From contig CAMJKC010000035.1 in the NCBI GenBank assembly GCA_946406305.1, positions 1-12,154 of the forward strand: DNA of 12,154 nucleotides, in the 5' to 3' direction. Position 1 is the stretch's first letter. Each line of letters begins with the position of its first letter. Positions 1-7,638 of the stretch are shown here, piece after piece. The notes below the pieces were generated by a model. The model had not been told where the DNA came from and searched no databases. It worked only from the letters and a program-made list of their open reading frames with translations. A program made the translations under genes and the position numbers. The stretch is from an uncultured Lachnospiraceae bacterium. GTDB taxonomy: Bacteria; Bacillota; Clostridia; Lachnospirales; Lachnospiraceae.

Positions 1-1384
1 AGAAACGGGGAGGTGGTTGGTGGCGATCAAAAAATTTATATCCTGTTTTTATAGAATGGTCATAATTTATAACTATATCTTCATCACTTTCACTTTTTAT
101 ATTAGAAAGTATTATCTTTTTTATATTTTCAAAATATGGTAAATCTTTATTTTTTGCATATTTATACCTAAGCAAATTTACAAAAAACAAATAGTCATAA
201 TACTTTTTATATTTATCAACTATTGCATTGACACCGATTACTATTGGTTTTTTTTCTAATATATATTTTTCTACAAGATCAAAATTCCTAATCACAGATT
301 TCCCTGGAGCTACTATAAGTATGTTTTTTTCTAAAAACTCTTTCTTTAGATACTCTATATTTTTACTGTCATCAACTTTTCTATTTTGATTTTCAATATA
401 CTTTTTTTCTAAAATATCATAATCATATTTTAGTCTCTCTTCATCACTTAAAGACTCAATAATCGCTCTCATATCTTTGCTATTTGTATTATGCTCTTTG
501 AGTAAATATGAAATATTATTTACATGTGAACAATAAAGTCCTGCAATAAAATAAGAAGTAGAATATCCCCATCTAAAATGCTCTTCATAATATGTCATAT
601 AAGTATCTATAGCATCCATAATATTGTCAAGGTCATAGTGCTTATTACATTTTTTATTTAGATAAGAACTCACAAGCTCTGTTGTAGCATTTCCTGCCCC
701 TCTACCCATTCCACAGAGGCTGCTGTCTATTATTATATCTCTGTCTTCATTTTTTAATTTATTTATAAATTGTATAGATAAAGAAAAAGCGAGCTGTCTA
801 TTATTATGTGTATGTATTCCAAGTTTTATATTTTTATTTAAGTATTTATCTAAAACATCTACTATCCTATCTAAATCATCTTCATACATGGCACCAAAGG
901 TATCAACTACATAAATGGCATAAGGTTCTACTTCATTTATTTTTTTACAAACTTCTATCAAATCAGAGTCTTTATACTTTAATGTATTCGCAAGTTGAAA
1001 CATAAGACCATATTTTTTATTTTTAATTTTTTTACCTACTTCAACACCCTCATCTATTTTACCATAAGGAAAAACAACTCTTATAAAATCAACATAACCT
1101 TCACTTTCACTCAATTTATCTACATCATACCTATTATAATCTATCATAAGTGAATACTTTACACTTGTATCCCTTTTTACATACGGCAATAAGTCTTTTG
1201 GCACACTAAAATAAGTTGAGTCAATGTCGTGCTCTTCATTCTTTAACCACCCACATTCTACATACTCAACTCTTGCATTTGACAGCATATCTATAATTCC
1301 AGCAATAGAATCTCTTCCAAACTTGCCATCTACTATATATGCACCATCTCTCAAAGTGCAGTCAAGCATTTCAACTTTCCCCAT
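1..1384 (-). CDS. HMGL-family aldolase-like protein with extra C-terminal domain (3' end cut by window edge)
   Basis: The reading frame is open for 461 codons from ATG at 1384 to the window edge, so the C-terminus is missing. Residues 1-300 look like the DRE-TIM metallolyase (HMGL-like/4-hydroxy-2-oxovalerate aldolase) barrel: DCTLRDGAY at residues 8-16 holds the Arg-Asp pair, and HTHNN at 191-195 supplies the metal-binding His-X-His. Family members usually read DGGY rather than DGAY. From about residue 350 a second module starts (NILIVAPGKSV at 354-364, then PIVIGVN at 380-386), which looks like a Rossmann-type beta-alpha-beta start similar in style to DUF115/sialyltransferase-like domains; this is a weak call. 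Aldolases with this two-part build often occur in surface-polysaccharide loci, so a role in making or modifying an acyl or sugar precursor is likely, but the substrate is unknown. It follows the secreted-protein gene by 25 bases with a GGAGGT site at 1388-1393, so it is probably the next gene of the operon. Confidence 0.8.
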   Translation of the reverse strand, partial: MGKVEMLDCTLRDGAYIVDGKFGRDSIAGIIDMLSNARVEYVECGWLKNEEHDIDSTYFSVPKDLLPYVKRDTSVKYSLMIDYNRYDVDKLSESEGYVDFIRVVFPYGKIDEGVEVGKKIKNKKYGLMFQLANTLKYKDSDLIEVCKKINEVEPYAIYVVDTFGAMYEDDLDRIVDVLDKYLNKNIKLGIHTHNNRQLAFSLSIQFINKLKNEDRDIIIDSSLCGMGRGAGNATTELVSSYLNKKCNKHYDLDNIMDAIDTYMTYYEEHFRWGYSTSYFIAGLYCSHVNNISYLLKEHNTNSKDMRAIIESLSDEERLKYDYDILEKKYIENQNRKVDDSKNIEYLKKEFLEKNILIVAPGKSVIRNFDLVEKYILEKKPIVIGVNAIVDKYKKYYDYLFFVNLLRYKYAKNKDLPYFENIKKIILSNIKSESDEDIVINYDHSIKTGYKFFDRHQPPPRF

Positions 1385-1409
1385 CTTACCTCCAAATCAA
1401 AAAATACTT

Positions 1410-2621
1410 TTATTTTTTCTTCTCCCATATAGGGCTCGAACCATCTGGGGCTATGCTATTTGACCTTGTGGCAGTAAGAGACTTGTCAAAACTTGGTCCA
1501 TGAGTACTATCATCTGAGCCTTTAGTTGTTTCTTCTGTCTCATATTCATTTTCGTCATCACTTTCTTCACTGTCACTTTCTTCCTCATCTTCATATACAA
1601 TCTCTTCTTCAACTATTTCATTATAACCATTTTCTCTACGAAGAGATTCCCACTCATTTTCTTCCAACTCTTCTTCATATGCAGCTTTGTTAAAGTAAAA
1701 TGATAAATCTTTAATATATGCAACTCTTGATGAATATTGTCCATCTACGGTCAACTCAAACTTAAGTTTTTTTGTTCTTTTTGGAAATGTAAAATCTATA
1801 TTCGCTCCTGCATTATAATTAAAATTTGTAGTTGAAAAATATTCTGTTCCTGCCTCATCAAAAACTGTTAGAGTACACATAGTAGTTCTATCGGTATAAG
1901 TAAAATAGTGAGTAGCAATTTTACCTCTTATCCTATTAAAATTATTTTTTGGATTTTCTATTTCAATGCTTGCTCCAGTTCCCTTTAATGCTATTACTCC
2001 TTTCCATTTTACTTTAGTAAATGTCGTTCCATTTACTTTTTTACTATAACTATTTCCCCCTGTTATATACTCAACACAATGCCTATCTACAGTAGGGTCA
2101 TAAACAGCTTCAGTTTCTTTTATGACAACATTTTTTCCTATTATTACATTACCATCATTTGTGTTTGCCCCTGCCACTGTAGGCATAGCAATATCAAGCA
2201 CATTTGATATAGAGCCTTGAGATTTAAAACCAGTTATACTGCCTGCTTCTCCCTTTTGTGCTGCAGCATAAAAATCAAGTGCAGCCCTTTCTTCATCTGT
2301 CATATTCTTCACTTCGTTTGAATTCATGTTTACTGCCTCAGGGCTTCCATCAAGTAAGGTTCTCCTCCCCATGTTGTCAACTATTCTATAATCATCTGTT
2401 ATAGTGTCTATCAAAACTCTTCCCATATCATCAAAATTATAATAATATCCAATGCCGTCACCATCATCATCTATTATATACCAAGTATCTTTTGGATATG
2501 TATTATCATCATTAAGCCACATGATGCCATTTTCACTCTCTACAAATATCCATTTCGCAAAAGCATCATTTCTAAAAAACAATATACTAAACAATATAAT
2601 AAAAAGTATTTTTTTCTTCAC
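1410..2621 (-). CDS. secreted beta-rich protein with wall-binding-like N-terminus and acidic tail
   Basis: The 403-residue product starts with GTG at 2621, chosen because GGAGGT lies 7 bases upstream (2629-2634). Residues 1-22 form a signal peptide: KKK, a hydrophobic core, then AFA with likely cleavage after Ala22. Residues 23-90 are rich in Trp, Tyr and Asp (KWIFVE, MWLNDDN, DTWYIIDDDGDG, YYYNFDDMGR, VDNMGR) and resemble degenerate choline/glucan-type cell-wall-binding repeats. Residues about 175-312 look like a beta-sandwich of the NPCBM/galactose-binding type, ending with VAYIKDLSFYF. Residues 315-372 are a strongly acidic Glu/Asp/Ser tail, followed by a polar end. No catalytic motif is visible. 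I infer a secreted or wall-associated carbohydrate-binding protein. Its RBS overlaps the stop codon of the cysteine desulfurase gene, so the two are probably co-transcribed. The specific function is unknown. Confidence 0.8.
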   Translation of the reverse strand: MKKKILFIILFSILFFRNDAFAKWIFVESENGIMWLNDDNTYPKDTWYIIDDDGDGIGYYYNFDDMGRVLIDTITDDYRIVDNMGRRTLLDGSPEAVNMNSNEVKNMTDEERAALDFYAAAQKGEAGSITGFKSQGSISNVLDIAMPTVAGANTNDGNVIIGKNVVIKETEAVYDPTVDRHCVEYITGGNSYSKKVNGTTFTKVKWKGVIALKGTGASIEIENPKNNFNRIRGKIATHYFTYTDRTTMCTLTVFDEAGTEYFSTTNFNYNAGANIDFTFPKRTKKLKFELTVDGQYSSRVAYIKDLSFYFNKAAYEEELEENEWESLRRENGYNEIVEEEIVYEDEEESDSEESDDENEYETEETTKGSDDSTHGPSFDKSLTATRSNSIAPDGSSPIWEKKK

Positions 2622-2626
2622 AATAT

Positions 2627-3787
2627 TTACCTCCTTACAAATTTTCTAAGTTTTGGTATTTCTTGTTTTAATATATCAATAAATATATCTATTTCTTCTT
2701 TACTGTTATATTTAGAGAAAGATATTCTTATTGTCTTGTCAATCAAATCTTCATTTAACTTTATAGCTTTTAAAATTCTATTATCTTTTTTATTTTTTGA
2801 AGAACAGGCAGAGCCTACGGATATATATATATTATTTTCTTCTAAACTGTGAAGCAACACTTCTGCTCTCACATCTTTTATGCTTACAGAAACAATGTTT
2901 AAAGAAAAATTATCATCTCCTTTTGTATTTATATATATGCCCCCTAACTCATCGCCAAGTCCTTTTAATTTTTCTATAGTATAATTTCTTAAATCCAATA
3001 AGTATTTATTTGTATCATCAAAATTTTCTTTTATAATCTCTACTGCTTTTTTTAGTCCAACTATGCCATTTGTATTCATAGTCCCTGACCTTATGTTGTT
3101 CTGCTGACCACCACCAAAAAATATATTATTGATTCTTATATTTTTATTTTTATATAGTAATCCAATTCCTTTCGGTCCATGTATCTTGTGTCCACTTACC
3201 GACAACATATCTATATTCATATCTTTTGTATCTATTTTAATTTTTCCAAAACTCTGGACACAATCAGTATGGAAAACCACTTCTTCATTTTTACTTTTTA
3301 TTATCTTAGATATTTTTTTTATATCTTCTACTACACCTATTTCATTATTCACATGCATTATGCTAACGAGTGCTGTATCTACATCTATACTCTTTTCAAG
3401 TTCATCATAGTCAACTATTCCAAACTCATCATTCTCTAAATATGTCACTCTATATCCATTTTTTTCAAGATGAGAAAAAATATTATAAACTGACGGATGC
3501 TCTATTTTTGATGTTATTATATGTTTTTTCTTTGTTGTCTGTAAAAAACCAAGTATCGCTAAATTATTACTCTCAGTCCCGCCACTTGTCCATATTATCT
3601 CATCCTCATCACAATTCAAAAACTTCTTTATGACAGTATTTGCTTCTATTATTTTTTTTTCTGCTATATATCCAAATTTGTGTAGTGAGTTTGCATTTCC
3701 ATAATAATTTACTTCAACATCTCTCATCTCATCTATAACTTCACTAAACACTTTTGTAGTTGCAGCATTATCAAAATATATGTCCAC
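2627..3787 (-). CDS. cysteine desulfurase (NifS/IscS type, PLP-dependent)
   Basis: The 386-residue product is a class V aminotransferase-fold enzyme that takes sulfur from cysteine as an enzyme persulfide, giving alanine. Key features are the N-terminal YFDNAATT (residues 4-11), TSGGTESNN (67-75), His97 in EHPSV, Asp175 and Gln178 near the cofactor, the PLP lysine Lys201 in SGHKIHGPKG, RSGTMN (233-238) and the active-site Cys328 in SVGSACSS. The length and the extended Cys loop match the group I (IscS/NifS) type. No iscU, thiI or mnmA lies beside it, so the acceptor cannot be told: Fe-S assembly, tRNA thiolation and cofactor sulfur are all possible, and no specific symbol is given. It lies 2 bases after the LtaS-like gene and its stop codon is inside the RBS of the next gene, so it belongs to the same transcription unit. 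Confidence 0.93.
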   Translation of the reverse strand: MDIYFDNAATTKVFSEVIDEMRDVEVNYYGNANSLHKFGYIAEKKIIEANTVIKKFLNCDEDEIIWTSGGTESNNLAILGFLQTTKKKHIITSKIEHPSVYNIFSHLEKNGYRVTYLENDEFGIVDYDELEKSIDVDTALVSIMHVNNEIGVVEDIKKISKIIKSKNEEVVFHTDCVQSFGKIKIDTKDMNIDMLSVSGHKIHGPKGIGLLYKNKNIRINNIFFGGGQQNNIRSGTMNTNGIVGLKKAVEIIKENFDDTNKYLLDLRNYTIEKLKGLGDELGGIYINTKGDDNFSLNIVSVSIKDVRAEVLLHSLEENNIYISVGSACSSKNKKDNRILKAIKLNEDLIDKTIRISFSKYNSKEEIDIFIDILKQEIPKLRKFVRR

Positions 3788-3789
3788 TA

Positions 3790-5580
3790 TTATAACTCCA
3801 AATACTCATTATTCATATACTGATACTGTTTTAAAAGTTCTTTTGTCTTCCTATCGCTACTCTCCATCATAAAACTTGTATGATAATTCATAAATTCAAT
3901 CCTCTTATGTAATTCTTCCATAAATTCGTGTATGAAGTCAAAAGGCATATTTGCCGCTTTTAATATATCATTTGACAAAAAGTTTGGAGATGTGCTACCT
4001 ATCTTTATGTTTGCCTCATGTTTATTGTCATATATAAATACTGGCGTCTTATAAGCATCTGTCCCAGCATATTTTATATCAGTATCATATATCAACTTAT
4101 TAAACTTCGTTCCAAAACTTGCATTGTGGTCACCAAAAAAGCACACTATTACTCTCTCTTTCTCTTTTTCAAAATAGTCTATCAAAGTTTTTATCGCTTT
4201 ATCAGATATATACATAAGCGATAAATAAGAATTTATTATCTCACTATTATAATCAACTGCCTTTACTTTTTCCCCTTCAAATTCACTATATCCACTATGG
4301 TTTTGCATAGTTATGCCAAATAAAAATGCTTTCTCTTTATTTTTTTTAACTTCTTTAAACTTCTCTATTACATTTTCATACATCGACTCATCGCTTACAA
4401 AATTTCTCACATATTTTTTATTTAAAAAATCATCAAAAGATAAAAACTCATCAAAGCCAAAATATTTATATACTTTATCTCTGTTATAATTAGTTTTTGT
4501 ATATGGGTGCATAGCAATAGTTCTATATTGAAAATTTTTAAAATATCTCGCTATGCTATATTTATCGTGATCTATTATATTGTATGGCATTATAGGATAT
4601 CTCATACTACCAACAGTAGCCTTTGTCAAAAATTCAAACTCAGTATTTGCTGTCCCACCGCCAAAAGTGTTGACATATAAGTTACCCTTTGAAACATTTT
4701 TTAAACTTTCATAATACTCTGTGACTTTTATATTAGTTTTAATTCTTTCATGTGCAGAACCAAAAGATTCGTTCATAATAACTATGATGTGTGGATATTT
4801 ATTATGTTTTGTATCAATTTTTATATCTACATATTTATTTTTATTGTCATCAATTAATTTGTTTATATACTCTTTTTGTTGTTTTTTATTGTTCTTTCTG
4901 TTCATAAATTTTATAGAAGAAAAAAAGTTATAGAGGTATCCTTCATTTTCTCCAGCCATTAAAGAATAATCAAAAAAACTATTAATAATTTTCATTTTTA
5001 AAATGAAATATGGTATTAGAGAAAACCAAACAAGCACTATACCGACAACGAGAAAAGCCCACTCATTTATAATAACTACCAAAACGTAGATTCCCATAAG
5101 TACTGCTTCGCCTTGAAAAAGATACTCATCTACCATGCTATCCAAAAAACTCATCTTTTGATTATATATGAGAGCTTGAACAAGTATATTAAGTATAAAA
5201 AAAACTATAAATCTTAATTTTAAACTATAATTATACCCACCTGCAACTTCCCTCGCAGTTTTTATGCATAGGATATCACTCATATTGAGATTCGTGCCAC
5301 GAAATTCTTTTACAAAATACGATACAAGTGCTAATACATAAAAAACAAAAATACTCACTATTACTATAATATCAAAAGGCTTAAATGAAACTTCACTATT
5401 ATTGAAAGAAAATACAAAATAGTATATACAATACAAACTACTCAAAAAACATAATACTGCAAATGGACACAAAATATTATAAATATAATAAAACTTTCTT
5501 AATTTTAAAGATTTAACTCCACCTACAATCCATTGATACATTATGAATATGTATGTAGAGATTAAGATTAAAATTATCAT
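3790..5580 (-). CDS. LTA synthase-like membrane sulfatase-fold enzyme (phosphoglycerol transferase family)
   Basis: The 596-residue product has several hydrophobic segments in the first 200 residues (about 1-18, 35-58, 68-90, 122-140, 158-196), then an extracellular alkaline-phosphatase/sulfatase-fold domain from about 262. Visible marks are IIVIMNESF with metal-ligand candidate Glu271, FGGGTANTEFEFLT with the probable catalytic Thr310, TIAMHPY (His358), a tract ending NRDKVYKYFGFDEFLS, MQNHSGY (425-431) and FFGDHNASFG with metal ligands Asp484/His485. This is the clostridial branch of the LtaS family, which moves phosphoglycerol (or a related group) from a lipid donor onto a glycolipid or polymer outside the membrane. 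Substrate and polymer are not shown by the sequence. Its ATG overlaps the rsmE stop codon (ATGA), pointing to translational coupling. Confidence 0.9.
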   Translation of the reverse strand: MIILILISTYIFIMYQWIVGGVKSLKLRKFYYIYNILCPFAVLCFLSSLYCIYYFVFSFNNSEVSFKPFDIIVIVSIFVFYVLALVSYFVKEFRGTNLNMSDILCIKTAREVAGGYNYSLKLRFIVFFILNILVQALIYNQKMSFLDSMVDEYLFQGEAVLMGIYVLVVIINEWAFLVVGIVLVWFSLIPYFILKMKIINSFFDYSLMAGENEGYLYNFFSSIKFMNRKNNKKQQKEYINKLIDDNKNKYVDIKIDTKHNKYPHIIVIMNESFGSAHERIKTNIKVTEYYESLKNVSKGNLYVNTFGGGTANTEFEFLTKATVGSMRYPIMPYNIIDHDKYSIARYFKNFQYRTIAMHPYTKTNYNRDKVYKYFGFDEFLSFDDFLNKKYVRNFVSDESMYENVIEKFKEVKKNKEKAFLFGITMQNHSGYSEFEGEKVKAVDYNSEIINSYLSLMYISDKAIKTLIDYFEKEKERVIVCFFGDHNASFGTKFNKLIYDTDIKYAGTDAYKTPVFIYDNKHEANIKIGSTSPNFLSNDILKAANMPFDFIHEFMEELHKRIEFMNYHTSFMMESSDRKTKELLKQYQYMNNEYLEL

Positions 5581-6347
5581 TTTCCCTCCAAAATATACAT
5601 AAATATAGATAATGCCGTAATGCTTGCAGTCTCTGTCCTCAATATTCTATTTCCTAATGATAGTATATTTATGTTAAAATTATGTGTTTTATTTATTTCC
5701 ATATTTGTAAACCCGCCTTCAGGCCCTATGATAATATTTATATTTTCATTTTCTTTTATATCTTCTGTCATCTTATTCAATATGTCCCTTGTTTTCTCCA
5801 TACCTTCTTCATTTTCATAAAATAAAAAATTATATCTATCATTTTTTATTTCATTTAACATATCATTAAAACTTATATAATTTTTTACAACTGGTATTAT
5901 ACTTCTCTTTGACTGAATACTTGCAGATTTTGATATATTATTAAACCTTTCTATTTTTTTATCAACTTTTTCATTTTTGATTTTTGTTACACAAGTATCC
6001 ATTATAACAGGAGTTATAGAATTCACTCCAAGCTCAACTGCCTTTTCTACAATATATTCAAATTTGTCATACTTAGGTAGCCCTTGATATAAATTTATTT
6101 TATACTTCAACTCATTTACATTTCTTTTATCTATTATTTTAAAATTTATTTCATCATCACTTATACTGATTACTTTGGTAAAATAGTCAAAATTTAATTT
6201 ATTATCAACAATAGATACTAAAACATCTTCTCCTATACTAACTCTAAGAGAATTTTTTAAATGATTAAACTCATCAATATCATCACATTTTTCAAAACGG
6301 ACAATATTATCTATTACATTTTTCTCACATAAAAAAATATGATGCAT
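5577..6347 (-). CDS. rsmE: 16S rRNA (uracil(1498)-N3)-methyltransferase RsmE
   Basis: The 256-residue product matches the RsmE family in length and motif order. It uses S-adenosylmethionine to methylate N3 of U1498 in helix 44 of 16S rRNA. The N-terminal part has the HLKNSLR segment (residues 29-35) of the RNA-binding domain. The SPOUT knot part shows LYQGLPKYDKFEYIVEKAVE from residue 86, IIGPEGGF at 206-213 and LGNRILRTETA at 231-241, which form the SAM-binding trefoil knot. The start is ATG at 6347 with a modest AGGA site about 10 bases upstream. In many Firmicutes it follows prmA; here prmA is absent and a 29-base repeat array sits directly upstream instead. It overlaps the LtaS-like gene by 4 bases, so a housekeeping rRNA gene leads what looks like an envelope operon. 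Confidence 0.95.
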   Translation of the reverse strand: MHHIFLCEKNVIDNIVRFEKCDDIDEFNHLKNSLRVSIGEDVLVSIVDNKLNFDYFTKVISISDDEINFKIIDKRNVNELKYKINLYQGLPKYDKFEYIVEKAVELGVNSITPVIMDTCVTKIKNEKVDKKIERFNNISKSASIQSKRSIIPVVKNYISFNDMLNEIKNDRYNFLFYENEEGMEKTRDILNKMTEDIKENENINIIIGPEGGFTNMEINKTHNFNINILSLGNRILRTETASITALSIFMYILEGK

Positions 6348-6380
6348 TATTCATTTTCCTGTAATTAAGAGAAACGTGCC

Positions 6381-6709
6381 GTAGGGGCGAGCCCAAATTC
6401 GTAGGGGTGAGCGCTGCGAGCCCAAAACCGTAGGGGTGAGCACTGCGAACCCATACCCGTAGGGACGAGCACTGCGAGCCATACCCGTAGGGGTGAGCAC
6501 ATATTTGTAGGGGCGAGCATTGCGAGCCCACATCCGTAGGGGTGAGCACTGCGAGCCCAAAACCGTAGGGGCGAGCACTGCGAGCCCATATCCGTAGGGG
6601 TGAGCACTACGAGCCCATATCCGTAGGGGTGAGCACCGCGAACCCAAATCCGTAGGGGCGAGCACTGCGAGCCCAAATCCGTAGGGGTGAGCACTGCGAG
6701 CCCACACTC
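6381..6709 (+). repeat. tandem array of twelve units of a GC-rich 29-base repeat
   Basis: Units begin at 6381, 6401, 6430, 6459, 6487, 6507, 6536, 6565, 6594, 6623, 6652 and 6681. Each starts GTAG and carries the core GGGYGAGCACTGCGARCCC, then a short variable linker such as AAACC or TATCC. Nine units are 29 bases, one (6459) is 28, and two (6381, 6487) are 20. The core can fold as a hairpin: an outer GGGY/RCCC stem, a tandem G-A/A-G mismatch, an inner GC/GC stem and a 3-base loop. The array fills the gap between the stop codon of the transketolase C gene and rsmE. It is far more GC-rich than its surroundings. Because 29 is not a multiple of 3, all three minus-strand frames stay open across parts of it; I do not take these as genes. 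No T-run follows the hairpins, so they are not typical terminators. Confidence 0.95.
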
Positions 6710-6713
6710 TATA

Positions 6714-7637
6714 TCAAATGCTTCTTCTCACCAAATCAACTATGTGCTTATATGTCAAACCATATTCTTCAAACAATTGATTTGGCAATCCGCTATGACC
6801 GAATTTATCTTTCACTCCCACCATTTTTAATTTTGCATGTGGCTCATTTACCATAACTTCTGCTACTGCACTTCCAAGTCCACCTATTATAGAATGCTCT
6901 TCACAAGTAACTATAAGTTTACACTTTTTATTCATCTCGTTTATCAAATCTACATCTATAGGTTTTATAGTGTGCATATTTATAACATAGGCATCTATGC
7001 CTTCTTTTTTTAACTCCTCTCTTGCCATAATAGCCTCTTTTACCATAAGCCCACAAGCGATTAGACACACATCCTTACCTTCTCTTAAAACTATCCCTTT
7101 TCCTATTTTAAACTCTGTTGTATCTTTTGTCATATCTTCTACAACAGGCCGTGCAAGTCTTAAATATGTAGGTCCAACAAATTCAGCAACTGCTCTAACT
7201 GCTTTTTTTGTCTCTATGGCATCGCAAGGAACTACTACTGTCATATTTGGCAAAACTCTCATAATTGCGATATCTTCTACTGATTGGTGTGAACCTCCAT
7301 CTTCTCCAACAGAAAGCCCTGCATGGGTTAGTGCGATTTTCACATTCAAATTTGTATATGCTATAGAATTTCTTATTATCTCAAATGCCCTTCCAGCTCC
7401 AAATACTGCAAATGTGCTTGCAAAAGGTATTAGGCCTTCTCTCGCAAAAGCTGCTGCAGTTCCCATGAGATTCGCTTCTGCTATCCCTAAATCAAAGAAT
7501 CTATCTCCATATTCATTTTTAAATTTTATAGTCTGTGTAGCACTCGCTAAATCAGCATCAAACACAACTATTTTTTCATTCTCTTTCGCTATTTCACAAA
7601 TAGCTTCGCCATAGGCTTCTCTTATTGCTTTTCCCAT
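6714..7637 (-). CDS. transketolase, C-terminal subunit (split transketolase)
   Basis: The 307-residue product carries the pyrimidine-binding domain and the C-terminal domain of transketolase. The FFDLGIAEANLMG stretch (residues 47-59) holds the conserved Glu54 that activates thiamine diphosphate in this family, and THAGLSVGEDGGSHQ (103-117) is the typical segment before the pyr-domain core end. EEHSIIGGLGSAV marks the C-terminal domain. It pairs with the N-terminal subunit gene just upstream to form one active site, moving a two-carbon ketol group between sugar phosphates. Its ATG is 1 base after the stop of the partner gene and its RBS (GGAGAT) lies inside the end of that gene, so the subunits are made in equal amounts. 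Split pairs of this kind serve either the pentose phosphate pathway or sugar-precursor supply in biosynthetic clusters; which one applies here is not shown. Confidence 0.93.
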   Translation of the reverse strand: MGKAIREAYGEAICEIAKENEKIVVFDADLASATQTIKFKNEYGDRFFDLGIAEANLMGTAAAFAREGLIPFASTFAVFGAGRAFEIIRNSIAYTNLNVKIALTHAGLSVGEDGGSHQSVEDIAIMRVLPNMTVVVPCDAIETKKAVRAVAEFVGPTYLRLARPVVEDMTKDTTEFKIGKGIVLREGKDVCLIACGLMVKEAIMAREELKKEGIDAYVINMHTIKPIDVDLINEMNKKCKLIVTCEEHSIIGGLGSAVAEVMVNEPHAKLKMVGVKDKFGHSGLPNQLFEEYGLTYKHIVDLVRRSI

Positions 7638-7638
7638 A

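Noticed and set aside
6325..6707. Overlapping minus-strand reading frames across the repeat array encoding Pro/Leu/Gly-rich repeat peptides
   Set aside because: All three frames are open only because a 29-base stop-free unit cycles through the frames; no ribosome site, and no recognisable family.
6381..6709. CRISPR array
   Set aside because: Units follow each other with only about 5 variable bases and no unique spacers of constant length, and no cas gene is present.
6997..7614. Long plus-strand open frame opposite the transketolase C gene
   Set aside because: It is the antisense shadow of a clear family member, with no ribosome site and no known product.
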